A stretch of DNA of 41,967 bases, from positions 1 to 41,967 of the forward strand of contig JAUSEB010000447.1 in NCBI GenBank assembly GCA_030650495.1. The letters are read 5' to 3'. The notes under the pieces were generated by a model. That model worked only from the letters and a program-made list of their open reading frames with translations. It was not told where the DNA came from and did not search any database. The stretch comes from Armatimonadota bacterium (GTDB lineage: Bacteria; Armatimonadota; UBA5829; JAUSEB01). Positions 16,417 through 24,005 of the stretch are shown piece by piece (the first letter of the stretch is position 1; every line of letters starts with the position of its first letter). Position numbers and translations under genes: made by a program.

Positions 16417-16483
16417 GACCCATCACCCATTCGGGCGGGCGAAAGCTCGCCCGATTTGTTGTACGGACTTAGAAAGGAGTCTT

Positions 16484-16879
16484 ATGCTTAATCCAAAACA
16501 GAGGCAGGCGGTACGGTTGCTTTTCGAGGCGCCGGAGGAGAAGGTCGCGGAAATGCTTGGGGTCAAGCTCGATACGCTGAGGCGCTGGAAGGGCAAGAGG
16601 GAGTTCATTGACGCAATGCAACTTGCGGCAACGGAGACCCGGCAATCGGCCACAAGGATTTTATCCAATGCGTTGGCCCATGCGGCGGAGAGGATTCACG
16701 AGATGGTTGCTATCGGTGCAGATACCCAGCCGTTGAAACCCGACGCGAAGGTTATGGTTGATATGCTCAAAGCGAGCGGCATGCTTGAAGCGGTGTTGAA
16801 CGACACCGGAGAAAGCGAGAGCCTGGCGAGCATATTGGCTCAATTGGCGCAAGAGGAGGACGAGCCTGATAGTGATTAG
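16484..16879 (+). CDS. Phage terminase small subunit (Mu-like head cassette)
   Basis: The small terminase subunit recognises phage DNA and recruits the large subunit. This 131-aa protein has an N-terminal helix-turn-helix (KVAEMLGVKLDTLRRWKGKREF, about residues 19-40), a helical middle and an acidic C-terminus (EEDEPDSD), as is usual for small terminases. Its ATG follows AAAGGAG. It overlaps the large subunit gene by 8 bp, so the two are translationally coupled. The identification rests mainly on that position and architecture. Confidence 0.75.
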   Translation: MLNPKQRQAVRLLFEAPEEKVAEMLGVKLDTLRRWKGKREFIDAMQLAATETRQSATRILSNALAHAAERIHEMVAIGADTQPLKPDAKVMVDMLKASGMLEAVLNDTGESESLASILAQLAQEEDEPDSD

Positions 16880-18185
16880 CTCGAAAAAGCGGCTAAAGCT
16901 GGCTAAGCGTCTGTTCGGATGGGAACCTCACCCGACGCAGCAACAGTGGCTGCTTGATGAGCATAAAGTCAAAGTGGCGTCGTGTGGTCGCAGGTGGGGC
17001 AAGACCGAGGCGCAGGCCGTGGACGCGGCGACGTTTGCCATTTGCAATCCGGGATCGAAGCAGATGATTGTCTCGCCGACCTACGACCAGTCCAGGCTGA
17101 TATTCGACACGGTTGAGCGATTGCTTCTGTCCACAAATTTGACTCGTAATAAGACTAAATGCGTGCGAACGCCATATCCAAGAATCCAAATCTGTAATAG
17201 TTCAATTATGGCGAGAACAGCTGATGAGGACGGCCGCAATTTGCGCGGACACTCCGCCGACCGTGTCATTGTTGACGAGGCCGCTTATGTGAGAGACGCG
17301 GTGATCGAGGAGGTTATTTCCCCAATGCTTGCGGATAGAAATGGGCAGTTGATTATGATCTCAACGCCGTTTGGCAAGAACCATTTCTACCGCGCATTTT
17401 CGCTTGGCCAGGGGGAGTCGAACCGCCATGCCGCGTTCAGGTTTCCGTCGTGGGAAAACCCGCACATCAGCAGGGATTACATCGAAGAACAGAGAGAATC
17501 GCTCAGCCGGAGGCAGTTCAGCGTGGAGTATGAGGCGGAGTTTTTGGACGATCAGAATTCTGTGTTCACGTGGCTGGATATCCAGTCAGCCGTCTGCGCC
17601 AGGCCGGTCGAGGGAATGCGAGAAGGCGCGTGGCGGGTCGCCGGGCTGGATTGGGCAAGATACGCGGACTACACGGCGGTTGTGATTGTGGACACATCAC
17701 AGTCGCCCCATGCGGTTATTGCCATTGACCGGTTCAACCAGCTTTCCTGGCAGGCGCAGGTGGAGCGCGTGGCGGAGCTTTTGCAGAAACATAAGGTTAA
17801 TGCCGTTTTGGCGGACCAGACCTCCATCGGCGATCCGCTTATCGAGCAGCTAAGGGAGGCGGTTTGGCAGAAGCGTGGTTTGAACGTGGATGTGCAGGGG
17901 TTGATGTTCACGAACACGAGCAAACGGGAGATCATAGACAATCTTGTCGTGAAGCTGGCGCATAGGGATTTGACTATTCCAAACGACGAGCAGTTGATCC
18001 GCGAGCTGCAATTCTTTGAATACGAGCTGACCGCCGCCGGGAACGTTCGCATGAATGCCCGAAGCGGATACACTGATGACCTGGTTGTGGCTCTTGCCCT
18101 TGCGGCTTCCGCTGCGCGGCAGTCCCCGTCGGAGGATAACCGGCTTTTGACCAGCGGCAACCGGAGAACGGGGGCCGGGTGGTAA
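16872..18185 (+). CDS. Phage terminase large subunit (ATPase-nuclease)
   Basis: DNA-packaging motor of 437 aa. The ATPase domain has Walker A CGRRWGKTEA (about 38-47) and Walker B VIVDEAAY (about 137-144), followed by the coupling motif STPFGKNHFY. The C-terminal RNase H-like nuclease shows AGLDWARYADYTAV (first aspartate), LADQTSIGD, and SGYTDDLVVALALA with the terminal aspartates. All key residues are present, so it appears intact. It starts at a GTG overlapping the terS end. Mu gp28-type terminases have this arrangement before a DUF935 portal, as here. Confidence 0.9.
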   Translation: MISSKKRLKLAKRLFGWEPHPTQQQWLLDEHKVKVASCGRRWGKTEAQAVDAATFAICNPGSKQMIVSPTYDQSRLIFDTVERLLLSTNLTRNKTKCVRTPYPRIQICNSSIMARTADEDGRNLRGHSADRVIVDEAAYVRDAVIEEVISPMLADRNGQLIMISTPFGKNHFYRAFSLGQGESNRHAAFRFPSWENPHISRDYIEEQRESLSRRQFSVEYEAEFLDDQNSVFTWLDIQSAVCARPVEGMREGAWRVAGLDWARYADYTAVVIVDTSQSPHAVIAIDRFNQLSWQAQVERVAELLQKHKVNAVLADQTSIGDPLIEQLREAVWQKRGLNVDVQGLMFTNTSKREIIDNLVVKLAHRDLTIPNDEQLIRELQFFEYELTAAGNVRMNARSGYTDDLVVALALAASAARQSPSEDNRLLTSGNRRTGAGW

Positions 18186-18389
18186 GCAAAGAGGTATCGG
18201 ACATGGATGTCCGATGGAATTTGGCCCCGGACATGGATATCCGGGGCTATCAAGTAACATCATTTTCGAGGTCTGGGAATTTGTCCCAGGCCATTTTTAT
18301 TATTCGGAAAAGCGGCGTCGAGCCGCCGCACTCCAAAGCTGTCGGCTGAAAGCTGACAGCTGACTGCTAACAAAAAAGGAGCGATGCAA
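18186..18389. other. Hairpin-rich spacer inside the phage cassette
   Basis: Contains a palindrome around CGGACATGGATGTCCG (18196-18215) and a related one around CCGGACATGGATATCCGG (18224-18247). A CTGGGA/TCCCAG hairpin (18273-18289) follows with a nearby T-run that may terminate terL transcripts, then a GCGGC/GCCGC hairpin. A GCTGTCG/GCTGACA heptamer array (18338-18365) ends it. The portal's AAGGAG follows. Confidence 0.65.
18338..18365. repeat. GCTGACA-type heptamer array
   Basis: GCTGTCG, GCTGAAA, GCTGACA, GCTGACT: the same family as at 1936 and 14006, here inside the phage cassette just upstream of the portal gene. Confidence 0.75.
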
Positions 18390-19607
18390 ATGATTCTTGA
18401 GAAGGTTCGCCGGGCGGCGATGTTCGCCCGGAACCGGGGTCGGCCTGAGACCCGTGAGACGCTGGCGGCGCGGAGTTCGGCGCTATCGTCGCTGTCGAGC
18501 ATGGGGCCGTATAACCCGGATGAGCTGATTACGCGCAAAGGCTACGCCGTGTATGACCAAATGCAGACCGACGCTCAGGTCGCGGCGTGCCTGAACGTGA
18601 AGAAGTTCGCCGTGCTGTCGCGGGGGTGGGCGGTCCATCCTGTTTCGGACTCGCCGGAGGACATTGAGGCGGCTGATTTCATTCGTTTTTGCCTGACCGA
18701 TATGCGCGGGTCGGTACTCGATGCGCTCTACAAATCGCTGGACGCGGTCGCCAAAGGGTTCTCTATCTGCGAGATAAACTACAAGGTTATTGACTATGGT
18801 CCCCATGCGGGCAAGATCGGCCTGGCGTCCATCAAGGCTAAGGACCCTTCGACCCTCGGCTTCCAAGTAGATGAGTATCTGAACGTCACGGGGATTACGC
18901 AGCAGTGGTTGGCGGACTCATCAGGGGCGCTGCCGCCGGACAAGTTCGTGGTCTACGCCTACATGCCTAAGTATGAAAGCCCTTATGGCCAGTCGGATTT
19001 GCGCGCGGCCTACAAGCACTGGTGGAGCAAAGACGCGATTTTGCGTTTCTACAATACTTACCTTGAGAAGTTCGGCTCGCCGACGGCCAAAGGCACGTAT
19101 CGCAAAGGAACCACCAAGCAGCAGCAGGACGACTTGCTGCGGGTTTTGGACAAAATCCAGCAAGAGACGGCGATAGTCCTTCCAGAGGATGTGACGGTCG
19201 AATTGCTCGAAGCGCAGCGCGGGGGCGAGGCCGGTTATCTGAACGCGCTTGAGTATCACGACAAGCAGATAGCAAAGGCGATAATCGGCCAGACACTGGC
19301 CGTGGACGAGGGGCCGAGGACGGGTTCTTACGCCCAGGCGAAGGTCCACATGGAAGTCATGCGGTTCCATCTTGAGAAGCTCAAGCGGGATTTGGAGGAG
19401 TCGGTCGTTGGGGAGCAAATTATCCGCAGGTTGATTGACTACAACTTCCAGCATGGCCGCTGTCCGAGGTTCAGTCTTGGGCCGTTGGAGGATAGGGATT
19501 TGGAATCGCTTGGCTCTCTGGTGTCGCAGATGATTGACGGCAAAGTGGTGGCCCCGAACGAGACGTGGATACGCGAGTATTTGGGCCTGCCCGGGGATGA
19601 GCGATGA
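18390..19607 (+). CDS. Phage portal protein, DUF935 (Mu gp29-like)
   Basis: Forms the dodecameric ring at one capsid vertex through which DNA enters and to which a tail normally attaches. The 405-aa protein matches the DUF935 pattern. Features are RGWAVHPVSDSPEDIEAADF near 75, a central SPYGQSDLRAAYKHWWSKDAI, the FGSPTAKGTY stretch, and GQTLAVDEGPRTGSYAQAKVH near 300. I start it at the ATG at 18390, which sits 8 bases after AAGGAG; an ATG at 18384 is too close. The last codons (GDER, stop) are written in the heptamer array at 19596, which may have changed its C-terminus. Confidence 0.87.
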   Translation: MILEKVRRAAMFARNRGRPETRETLAARSSALSSLSSMGPYNPDELITRKGYAVYDQMQTDAQVAACLNVKKFAVLSRGWAVHPVSDSPEDIEAADFIRFCLTDMRGSVLDALYKSLDAVAKGFSICEINYKVIDYGPHAGKIGLASIKAKDPSTLGFQVDEYLNVTGITQQWLADSSGALPPDKFVVYAYMPKYESPYGQSDLRAAYKHWWSKDAILRFYNTYLEKFGSPTAKGTYRKGTTKQQQDDLLRVLDKIQQETAIVLPEDVTVELLEAQRGGEAGYLNALEYHDKQIAKAIIGQTLAVDEGPRTGSYAQAKVHMEVMRFHLEKLKRDLEESVVGEQIIRRLIDYNFQHGRCPRFSLGPLEDRDLESLGSLVSQMIDGKVVAPNETWIREYLGLPGDER

Positions 19608-19637
19608 GCGATGAGCGATGAGTAACGAGTGATGAGT
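19596..19637. repeat. GATGAGC heptamer array overlapping the portal 3' end
   Basis: GATGAGC three times, then GATGAGT, AACGAGT, GATGAGT. The first units encode the portal's last residues and its stop codon. Confidence 0.85.
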
Positions 19638-19776
19638 GGGGAACGCCCGAAACAGAACTATGCGATTTCAAATCGCGGATTCTCTTTCGGGCGCGATGAC
19701 ATATCGCCCCGATCGGAGATGAGTGATGAGGCCCCGGACATGGATCTCCGGGGCCATCAAATCGGAGGAGGCATGG
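19638..19776. other. Structured spacer before the protease gene
   Basis: CGCCCGAAA pairs with TTTCGGGCG around an inner GCGATTT/AAATCGC stem (about 19643-19698), giving a nested hairpin. At 19731-19754 lies a third copy of the CGGACATGGAT-centred palindrome (GCCCCGGACATGGATCTCC..). Confidence 0.65.
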
Positions 19777-20637
19777 ATGAAGCAAATGCAAGTTTCAGAC
19801 ACGGCGGATGGCGTGGTGGAGCGGGACGCGCTGCTTTTCCGCGCGGGGTCATATCCTGACAAGGACATAGAAATCACGGAAGACGACCTCGACCGGATGG
19901 TCGAGAGCTTTACTCCCGCGCCGATCAAGGTGGAGCACACGGACACTCCGCTTCGATTTGGGATCGTGGCGAAGATATGGCGCGTCGGCAAGGAGTTGTT
20001 CGGCAAGCTGGCTTTCAATCCGCTTGCGTGGGCTTTGGCCCGTGAGTGCGGCGCGACCAAGCTGTCGGTGGCGGTTCGCAGGGACAAATCAGGCTTGCAG
20101 GAAGTCAGCCTGGTGCGCTCGCCGAGGATAGCGGACGCCGCCGTTTTCAGCGGCGAAGCGGAGTATTTCGCGGGAGCGGACCTGGATCAAGAAACGACAC
20201 AAGAGGGAGGTGAGACGATGGACAAACAGACACAGCCGGAAGTTAAGGAAGGAGAACAAACGGCGGAATTCGCGTCGGAGCGGGTAGCGGCGTTGCAAAA
20301 AGAACTGCGGGCAAAGGACGTGGACGCGAAGATCGAGTCGCTGAAGCGGCAGGGTAAGCTTGCGCCCGCGGCTGAAGCTTTCGCTCGTTCGCTGCTTATG
20401 GCCGAAGACGGGCAAGTGGTCACATTCGCCGACCCAGCCACAGGAACGGAGACCAGCGAGGCGGTTGCGAAGACTTTCGAGTCATTCCTGGAGGCGCAGC
20501 CGAAAGTCATCGAATTTTCGGAGTTGACGCCGGGCGGCGGCCAAGAACGCCGGACCGAGTTCTCCACCGAGGAGGAGCGGCTATTCGGCAAACTCGGCGT
20601 CAGCGCCGAGACTGTTACAAAACACAAAAGTAGATAA
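19777..20637 (+). CDS. Mu gpI-like head maturation protease/scaffold
   Basis: A 286-aa protein in the position of the Mu I gene: an N-terminal protease that trims capsid proteins and a C-terminal scaffold region. Residues about 1-140 (DTADGVVERDALLFRAG, IEITEDDLDRMVESF, PIKVEHTDT, GATKLSVAVRRDKSGLQEVSLVRSPRI) match the prohead-protease pattern. The part from about 150 is charged and helical (RVAALQKELRAKDVDAKIESLKRQGK), like a scaffold. The ATG at 19777 follows GGAGGAGG by 5 bases. A strong internal start at 20218 would make the scaffold separately. Confidence 0.78.
   Translation: MKQMQVSDTADGVVERDALLFRAGSYPDKDIEITEDDLDRMVESFTPAPIKVEHTDTPLRFGIVAKIWRVGKELFGKLAFNPLAWALARECGATKLSVAVRRDKSGLQEVSLVRSPRIADAAVFSGEAEYFAGADLDQETTQEGGETMDKQTQPEVKEGEQTAEFASERVAALQKELRAKDVDAKIESLKRQGKLAPAAEAFARSLLMAEDGQVVTFADPATGTETSEAVAKTFESFLEAQPKVIEFSELTPGGGQERRTEFSTEEERLFGKLGVSAETVTKHKSR
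20218..20637 (+). CDS. Nested scaffold protein from internal start (Mu Z-like)
   Basis: In-frame internal ATG (MDKQTQPEVKEGEQ) preceded by GGGAGG with a 7-base gap, as good a ribosome-binding site as any in the cassette. It would make a 139-aa helical scaffold identical to the C-terminal half of the protease. Mu Z within I and lambda Nu3 within C are known precedents. Expression is inferred from the ribosome-binding site alone. Confidence 0.5.
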   Translation: MDKQTQPEVKEGEQTAEFASERVAALQKELRAKDVDAKIESLKRQGKLAPAAEAFARSLLMAEDGQVVTFADPATGTETSEAVAKTFESFLEAQPKVIEFSELTPGGGQERRTEFSTEEERLFGKLGVSAETVTKHKSR

Positions 20638-20648
20638 AGGAGCGGAAA

Positions 20649-21065
20649 ATGACGGCAACTACAACAGCAAGAGAAGCAAAACGCAAGGATGGAGAGTTGA
20701 TCTCCTACAAAATGAGCAATGTCCTAATTCCCAAGGGCGCGCTCGTAAATATCAACGCCGCCGGTTATGCGACGAATGCGACCGACGCATCGGGCGAGAC
20801 ATTCGCCGGTGTGGCCTATGAGACCGTGGACAACGCGGACGGTTCCGCTGGAGACAAAGAGATTCGTGTCCTGACCGGCGGCAGCTTCGTATTCGTGGAC
20901 GGCGGTGGAAATGGCGCCATTACGGATGTCGGCGTTCAGTTCAATATCGTGGACAACCAGACGGTCACCGACGCCGCGACCACGAACAACGTCAAAGCAG
21001 GTGTGTGCGTGGAGTCCATTGACGCCAACGCCGCGCGAATTCGCATCGATCGATTTGCTAGTTAA
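20649..21065 (+). CDS. DUF2190 family protein, probable capsid decoration protein
   Basis: A 138-aa protein rich in Gly, Ala, Val and Asp with beta-strand character (NVLIPKGALVNINAAGYATN, GETFAGVAYETVDNADGSAG, VRVLTGG-type strands). It has the pattern of DUF2190 proteins encoded between protease/scaffold and major capsid genes in many phages. Such proteins are thought to stabilise the outside of the head. It starts 11 bp after the protease gene with AAAGGAG, so the two are co-translated. Function is inferred from family and gene order. Confidence 0.75.
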   Translation: MTATTTAREAKRKDGELISYKMSNVLIPKGALVNINAAGYATNATDASGETFAGVAYETVDNADGSAGDKEIRVLTGGSFVFVDGGGNGAITDVGVQFNIVDNQTVTDAATTNNVKAGVCVESIDANAARIRIDRFAS

Positions 21066-21242
21066 TGGAAAGTGTTAAGCACGAAATCACGAAAATTCAG
21101 AAAGCACGAAAAGAGATGGGAAGTGGCTAGTATTTCACTAGCCACCAGTCATCAGCCACTAATCACCTCGTTTTCTTTTCGTGTTTTCTCCCTTTCGTGC
21201 TTTCGTGATTCAAAAACATCACAGATTAAGGAGAATGAAAAA
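21066..21242. repeat. Composite fold-back of CACGAAA and GTGGCTA heptamers
   Basis: CACGAAA-type repeats on the left (about 21077-21112) face TTTCGTG-type repeats on the right (about 21178-21210). At the centre GTGGCTAGT pairs with ACTAGCCAC (21123-21145, loop ATTTC). The whole spacer can fold into one imperfect stem, and an AAGGAG for the capsid gene follows. Confidence 0.75.
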
Positions 21243-22166
21243 ATGCCGCTTGTGAAATCAGATATACCGAACCTGCTTGAAGCGGGATTGAAGGCTGTAT
21301 TCTTTGAGGAATATGACCGGGTTTTGTCCGACTGGGAGAGGATTGCAACCGTGGTTCCCTCCACAGCCGACACCGAAGACTACGCATGGCTCGGCAGCGC
21401 GCCCGCGATGAGAGAGTTTAAGGATGAGCGACTGCCGTCCGGCCTTCTTGAGCACGGTTATTCCATCAAGAACAAAACCTGGGAGTCGTCAATCGCAGTA
21501 GATCGCGCCGCCCTGGAAGACGAGCGATATGGGCAGATCAAGCTCCGAATTCAGAGCCTTGGCCGGGAAGCCAGACGACATCAGGATGAGATGATCTTCA
21601 CTCTGATTAAGAATGGCTTCAGCACAACCTGCTATGACGGCCAGAGCTTCTTCGACACCGACCATTCCGAGGGCGATAGCGGGACACAGTCCAACAAGGG
21701 CACGTCTGCCCTTTCAGCGACATCCCTGCAGTCGGCAATTTCGGCAATGGCGAAGTTCAAAGACGACAAAGGCAAGCCGATTGGGATAATCCCTGACCTG
21801 CTCGTTGTGCCGCCGGATCTTCAGTGGACGGCCATGGAGCTTTTGAACTCTGCGTACTATCCTGATCTGGTCAGCCAGACCGGCGGGACAGGCGGAACCC
21901 AGAAGCTGGCGGCGAATGTGCTCAAGGGTAGGCTCGACCTGCTTGTCTCGCCTTACCTGACCGACAGCAACGACTGGTTCATGCTTTGCACGAAAGGCCC
22001 CGTCAAGCCCATCATATTCCAGTCCCGTGTGCCGGTTGAGTTCGCCGCGTTGGAAGGCAATTCCGAGAACGGCTTTATGCGCGATCAGTACCTCTACGGC
22101 GTTCGCGCGAGATACAATGTGGGCTTCGGCCTCTGGCAGATGGCCTACGGAAGCCAGGCGAGTTAG
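21243..22166 (+). CDS. Major capsid protein, Mu gpT-like
   Basis: The main shell subunit, 307 aa, close to the Mu T protein length. Landmarks are an N-terminal helix (VFFEEYDRVLSDWERIATVVPSTADTEDYAWLGS), LEHGYSIKNKTWESSIAVDRAALEDERYGQI, FDTDHSEGDSGTQSN, and the C-terminal ALEGNSENGFMRDQYLYGVRARYNVGFG, all typical of the Mu-like head subunit family. The frame is open for 57 codons further upstream, but that part is the repeat element. The ATG at 21243 has AAGGAG 9 bases upstream, so I take it as the start. It appears intact. Confidence 0.88.
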   Translation: MPLVKSDIPNLLEAGLKAVFFEEYDRVLSDWERIATVVPSTADTEDYAWLGSAPAMREFKDERLPSGLLEHGYSIKNKTWESSIAVDRAALEDERYGQIKLRIQSLGREARRHQDEMIFTLIKNGFSTTCYDGQSFFDTDHSEGDSGTQSNKGTSALSATSLQSAISAMAKFKDDKGKPIGIIPDLLVVPPDLQWTAMELLNSAYYPDLVSQTGGTGGTQKLAANVLKGRLDLLVSPYLTDSNDWFMLCTKGPVKPIIFQSRVPVEFAALEGNSENGFMRDQYLYGVRARYNVGFGLWQMAYGSQAS

Positions 22167-22210
22167 TTTGGGATTCGGAAATCCCCACCCAGTATGGTGA
22201 ACCCCCGGTA

Positions 22211-22261
22211 GTCCCCCCTTCGTAAGGGGGACGGTTTACTCCCCTCCTTACGAAGGAGGGG
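22211..22261. repeat. Pair of CCCCCTT/AAGGGGG palindromes (REP-like)
   Basis: Hairpins at 22211-22232 (GTCCCCCC..GGGGGAC) and 22241-22261 (CCCCTCCTT-acg-AAGGAGGGG, perfect). Degenerate relatives occur near 3732-3765 and 16341-16365. These resemble dispersed G/C-run palindromes known in many genomes. Confidence 0.7.
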
Positions 22262-22331
22262 TTGGGGGAGGTTTTCGGGCGTCCTGATAATAATCGGGGC
22301 GCCCGGTTTGTCTTTGAGAGGAGAACTCGAT

Positions 22332-22505
22332 ATGGCTGTTGTGAGAACGCAAAGGCCTGATGGGGTCTTTACTGATTTGCAGATGGATGAATATGGACGG
22401 CTCAAGGTGGATTTCGCGATCAAAGCCGGGGTTGCGTCGCCGTCCGTCGGACATGACTTCAAATGCGCGGAAACCGGCGATCTACTTGTAGCGGTGGAGG
22501 GCTGA
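22332..22505 (+). CDS. Small phage protein sharing its N-terminus with the next gene
   Basis: A 57-aa protein (MAVVRTQRPDGVFTDLQMDE...). Its first 26 or so residues align with the start of the next gene (MTILRAQKPDGTIGDVQMDA), in the pattern R-Q-PDG-D-QMD-GRL-V. This suggests a duplicated N-terminal attachment module with or without cargo. The ATG follows GAGAGGAG, and a GGCG hairpin precedes it. The function is unknown; its position after the capsid gene suggests a particle component. Confidence 0.6.
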   Translation: MAVVRTQRPDGVFTDLQMDEYGRLKVDFAIKAGVASPSVGHDFKCAETGDLLVAVEG

Positions 22506-22508
22506 GAG

Positions 22509-23549
22509 ATGACAATTCTGAGAGCGCAGAAACCTGATGGAACAATCGGTGATGTTCAGATGGACGCTGAAGGGCGTCTATTGGTGAATGACGGACTGAG
22601 CGTTCCTCAAGGAATACTCGACTATCCGCACTGCGGGACGCCAAAGACATACTGGAGTGAAACCGGAGCGGAGAAGGCGATACTCTATCTCGGCGCCGGA
22701 AATAGCGGCGTTGTGCGGACATTATGGTTTACGGCCGATATGGGAAATCCGGGCGGCTGCGATTGGACCCAATTGGCCGCGGATAACGCTCGCCTGAAAA
22801 TCTGGACTGGGTTGGGGACGCTGGCTGACCCTGAGGCTTTGCCGGAGGCGGCGCCGGATGTGGATATTCCCTTGGCAACTATCCTCGGCGGGCATTATGA
22901 CCCGGTTGGGCCGACTGGATTGGCTACGCGGTTATTCGACGCCGCCGGTCTTGCTGATCCCGGCGGCCTGCAGTATTCGTACATGCTGCAATTAAATGTG
23001 CCGATTCCATTTGAGAACGGCGTTTTGGCGCAGATCACTTCAACCGACACTTATGGATTCCATTTGCCGGGTTATCGCTGGGCGGCTTATGAACTGGGAG
23101 CTTTGCCGAGTTGGCGATATAAAGATTGGCGGCTTAGGTCAGCGAGTTTTTCAGGGGCGGCAACAACAGGCCAACAAAAGACACTTATGAGTGTGGCTGA
23201 TGGGCCGGGGATGATTTGCGGACTGTGGGTCTCGGCCAGCAATAGCGGTGGCAATCTCGTGTTCGCCGAAGGCAATTGGCAATTCAAGACGGATGGGTCT
23301 GAAACCGTCAACTGGGAAACTTCCGGTATGGAGGATATATTCGGCGCGGAATTCTATGGATTTGCGCCTGGGGTTAAGGCGACGCCTTATTGGGGTTTGA
23401 CCTACAAGGCGAGCGCCGCTTATGAAGCGTATCGCATTTTCACCCGCGATCCGATCATCTGGAGCGACGGGATTGTCGGATTGTGGCAGGCTCCGGCGTT
23501 CGGCGGAACGTTGACGCTTGATACGCTGTATCTGTATTACGCGCCATAA
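22509..23549 (+). CDS. Probable virion protein with DUF2961/GH172-like jelly-roll fold
   Basis: A 346-aa protein between the capsid and connector genes. Residues 1-30 repeat the N-terminus of the preceding small protein. From about 155 the pattern resembles DUF2961 (glycoside hydrolase 172): LNVPIPFENGVLAQI (163-176), AEGNWQFKTDG (253-263), and SGMEDIFGAEFYG (272-284) in place of the family's GTEDYFG...G. DUF2961 proteins are double jelly-rolls that assemble into trimers, a fold shared with viral capsid proteins. It could be a head fibre, decoration or glycan-binding spike. Assignment is by motif pattern only and is distant. Confidence 0.55.
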   Translation: MTILRAQKPDGTIGDVQMDAEGRLLVNDGLSVPQGILDYPHCGTPKTYWSETGAEKAILYLGAGNSGVVRTLWFTADMGNPGGCDWTQLAADNARLKIWTGLGTLADPEALPEAAPDVDIPLATILGGHYDPVGPTGLATRLFDAAGLADPGGLQYSYMLQLNVPIPFENGVLAQITSTDTYGFHLPGYRWAAYELGALPSWRYKDWRLRSASFSGAATTGQQKTLMSVADGPGMICGLWVSASNSGGNLVFAEGNWQFKTDGSETVNWETSGMEDIFGAEFYGFAPGVKATPYWGLTYKASAAYEAYRIFTRDPIIWSDGIVGLWQAPAFGGTLTLDTLYLYYAP

Positions 23550-23559
23550 GGAGGCGATT

Positions 23560-23991
23560 GTGGCTATAACAATAGTTAAGGCGGATGTAAAACGCAAGCT
23601 AATGATCCCGTCATCAGACACGTCTTATGACACTTCGATAGACAGCCTGATTTCGGAGACGCAGCCTGCGCTTGAATACGGGATTGAGCCGTCGTATTTG
23701 GCGGATACGGGAAACGCGGGACTTCAGGCGACCCTGAAGCTTGGGATTCTGGAAGTCATCAGCGGAGAGTTCCTGGAACAACTGTTCCGGGAAGCAGGCT
23801 CTACTGAGGAGTTCTCCATAGCCGGACTAACGTTCGGAGAGCGAAACCAGCGTGGCGCGGATCTGATACAGCAGGGATCAGAGCGGCTGGCGCCGTACGC
23901 CAAAACCCAGGCGGAGGCGGCGGTCGAAACCCAGATCGCGAGCACGACTCTTGACTCCGACCGGACTCTCGCCGACTGCTCGACTTGGTAA
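23560..23991 (+). CDS. Phage head-tail connector-like protein
   Basis: A 143-aa mostly helical protein (ITIVKADVKRKLMIPSSDTS, then SLISETQPALEYGI, LKLGILEVISGEFLEQLFRE, GADLIQQGSERLAPYAK). Size, helical pattern and position just after the head genes fit gp6-like or Mu gp36-like head-completion proteins, which form a ring under the portal. It starts at a GTG with AAGGAGG 5 bases upstream. The longer frame from 23518 overlaps the previous gene without a ribosome site and I reject it. Confidence 0.6.
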   Translation: MAITIVKADVKRKLMIPSSDTSYDTSIDSLISETQPALEYGIEPSYLADTGNAGLQATLKLGILEVISGEFLEQLFREAGSTEEFSIAGLTFGERNQRGADLIQQGSERLAPYAKTQAEAAVETQIASTTLDSDRTLADCSTW

Positions 23992-24005
23992 GGAGGCTGC
24001 TGGAA

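Larger units (their letters stand above)
16054..16483. other. 430-bp spacer with palindromes and three heptamer arrays
   Basis: No gene seen. Right after the dehydrogenase stop come a GTCCCGAT/ATCGGGAC hairpin and a GCATCGG/CCGATGC hairpin, enclosed by GTTTTG...CAAAAC (about 16053-16118), which could end its transcript. Then follow heptamer arrays at 16261-16288, 16308-16335 and 16385-16416, and a GGGCGA/TCGCCC hairpin (about 16440) just before the terminase gene. This is the left boundary of the phage cassette, and no integrase is visible. Confidence 0.7.

Noticed and set aside
21072-21242. A 57-codon N-terminal extension of the major capsid gene
   Set aside because: The extension translates the fold-back repeat. 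The ATG at 21243 has AAGGAG at the right distance and the protein then matches the gpT length.
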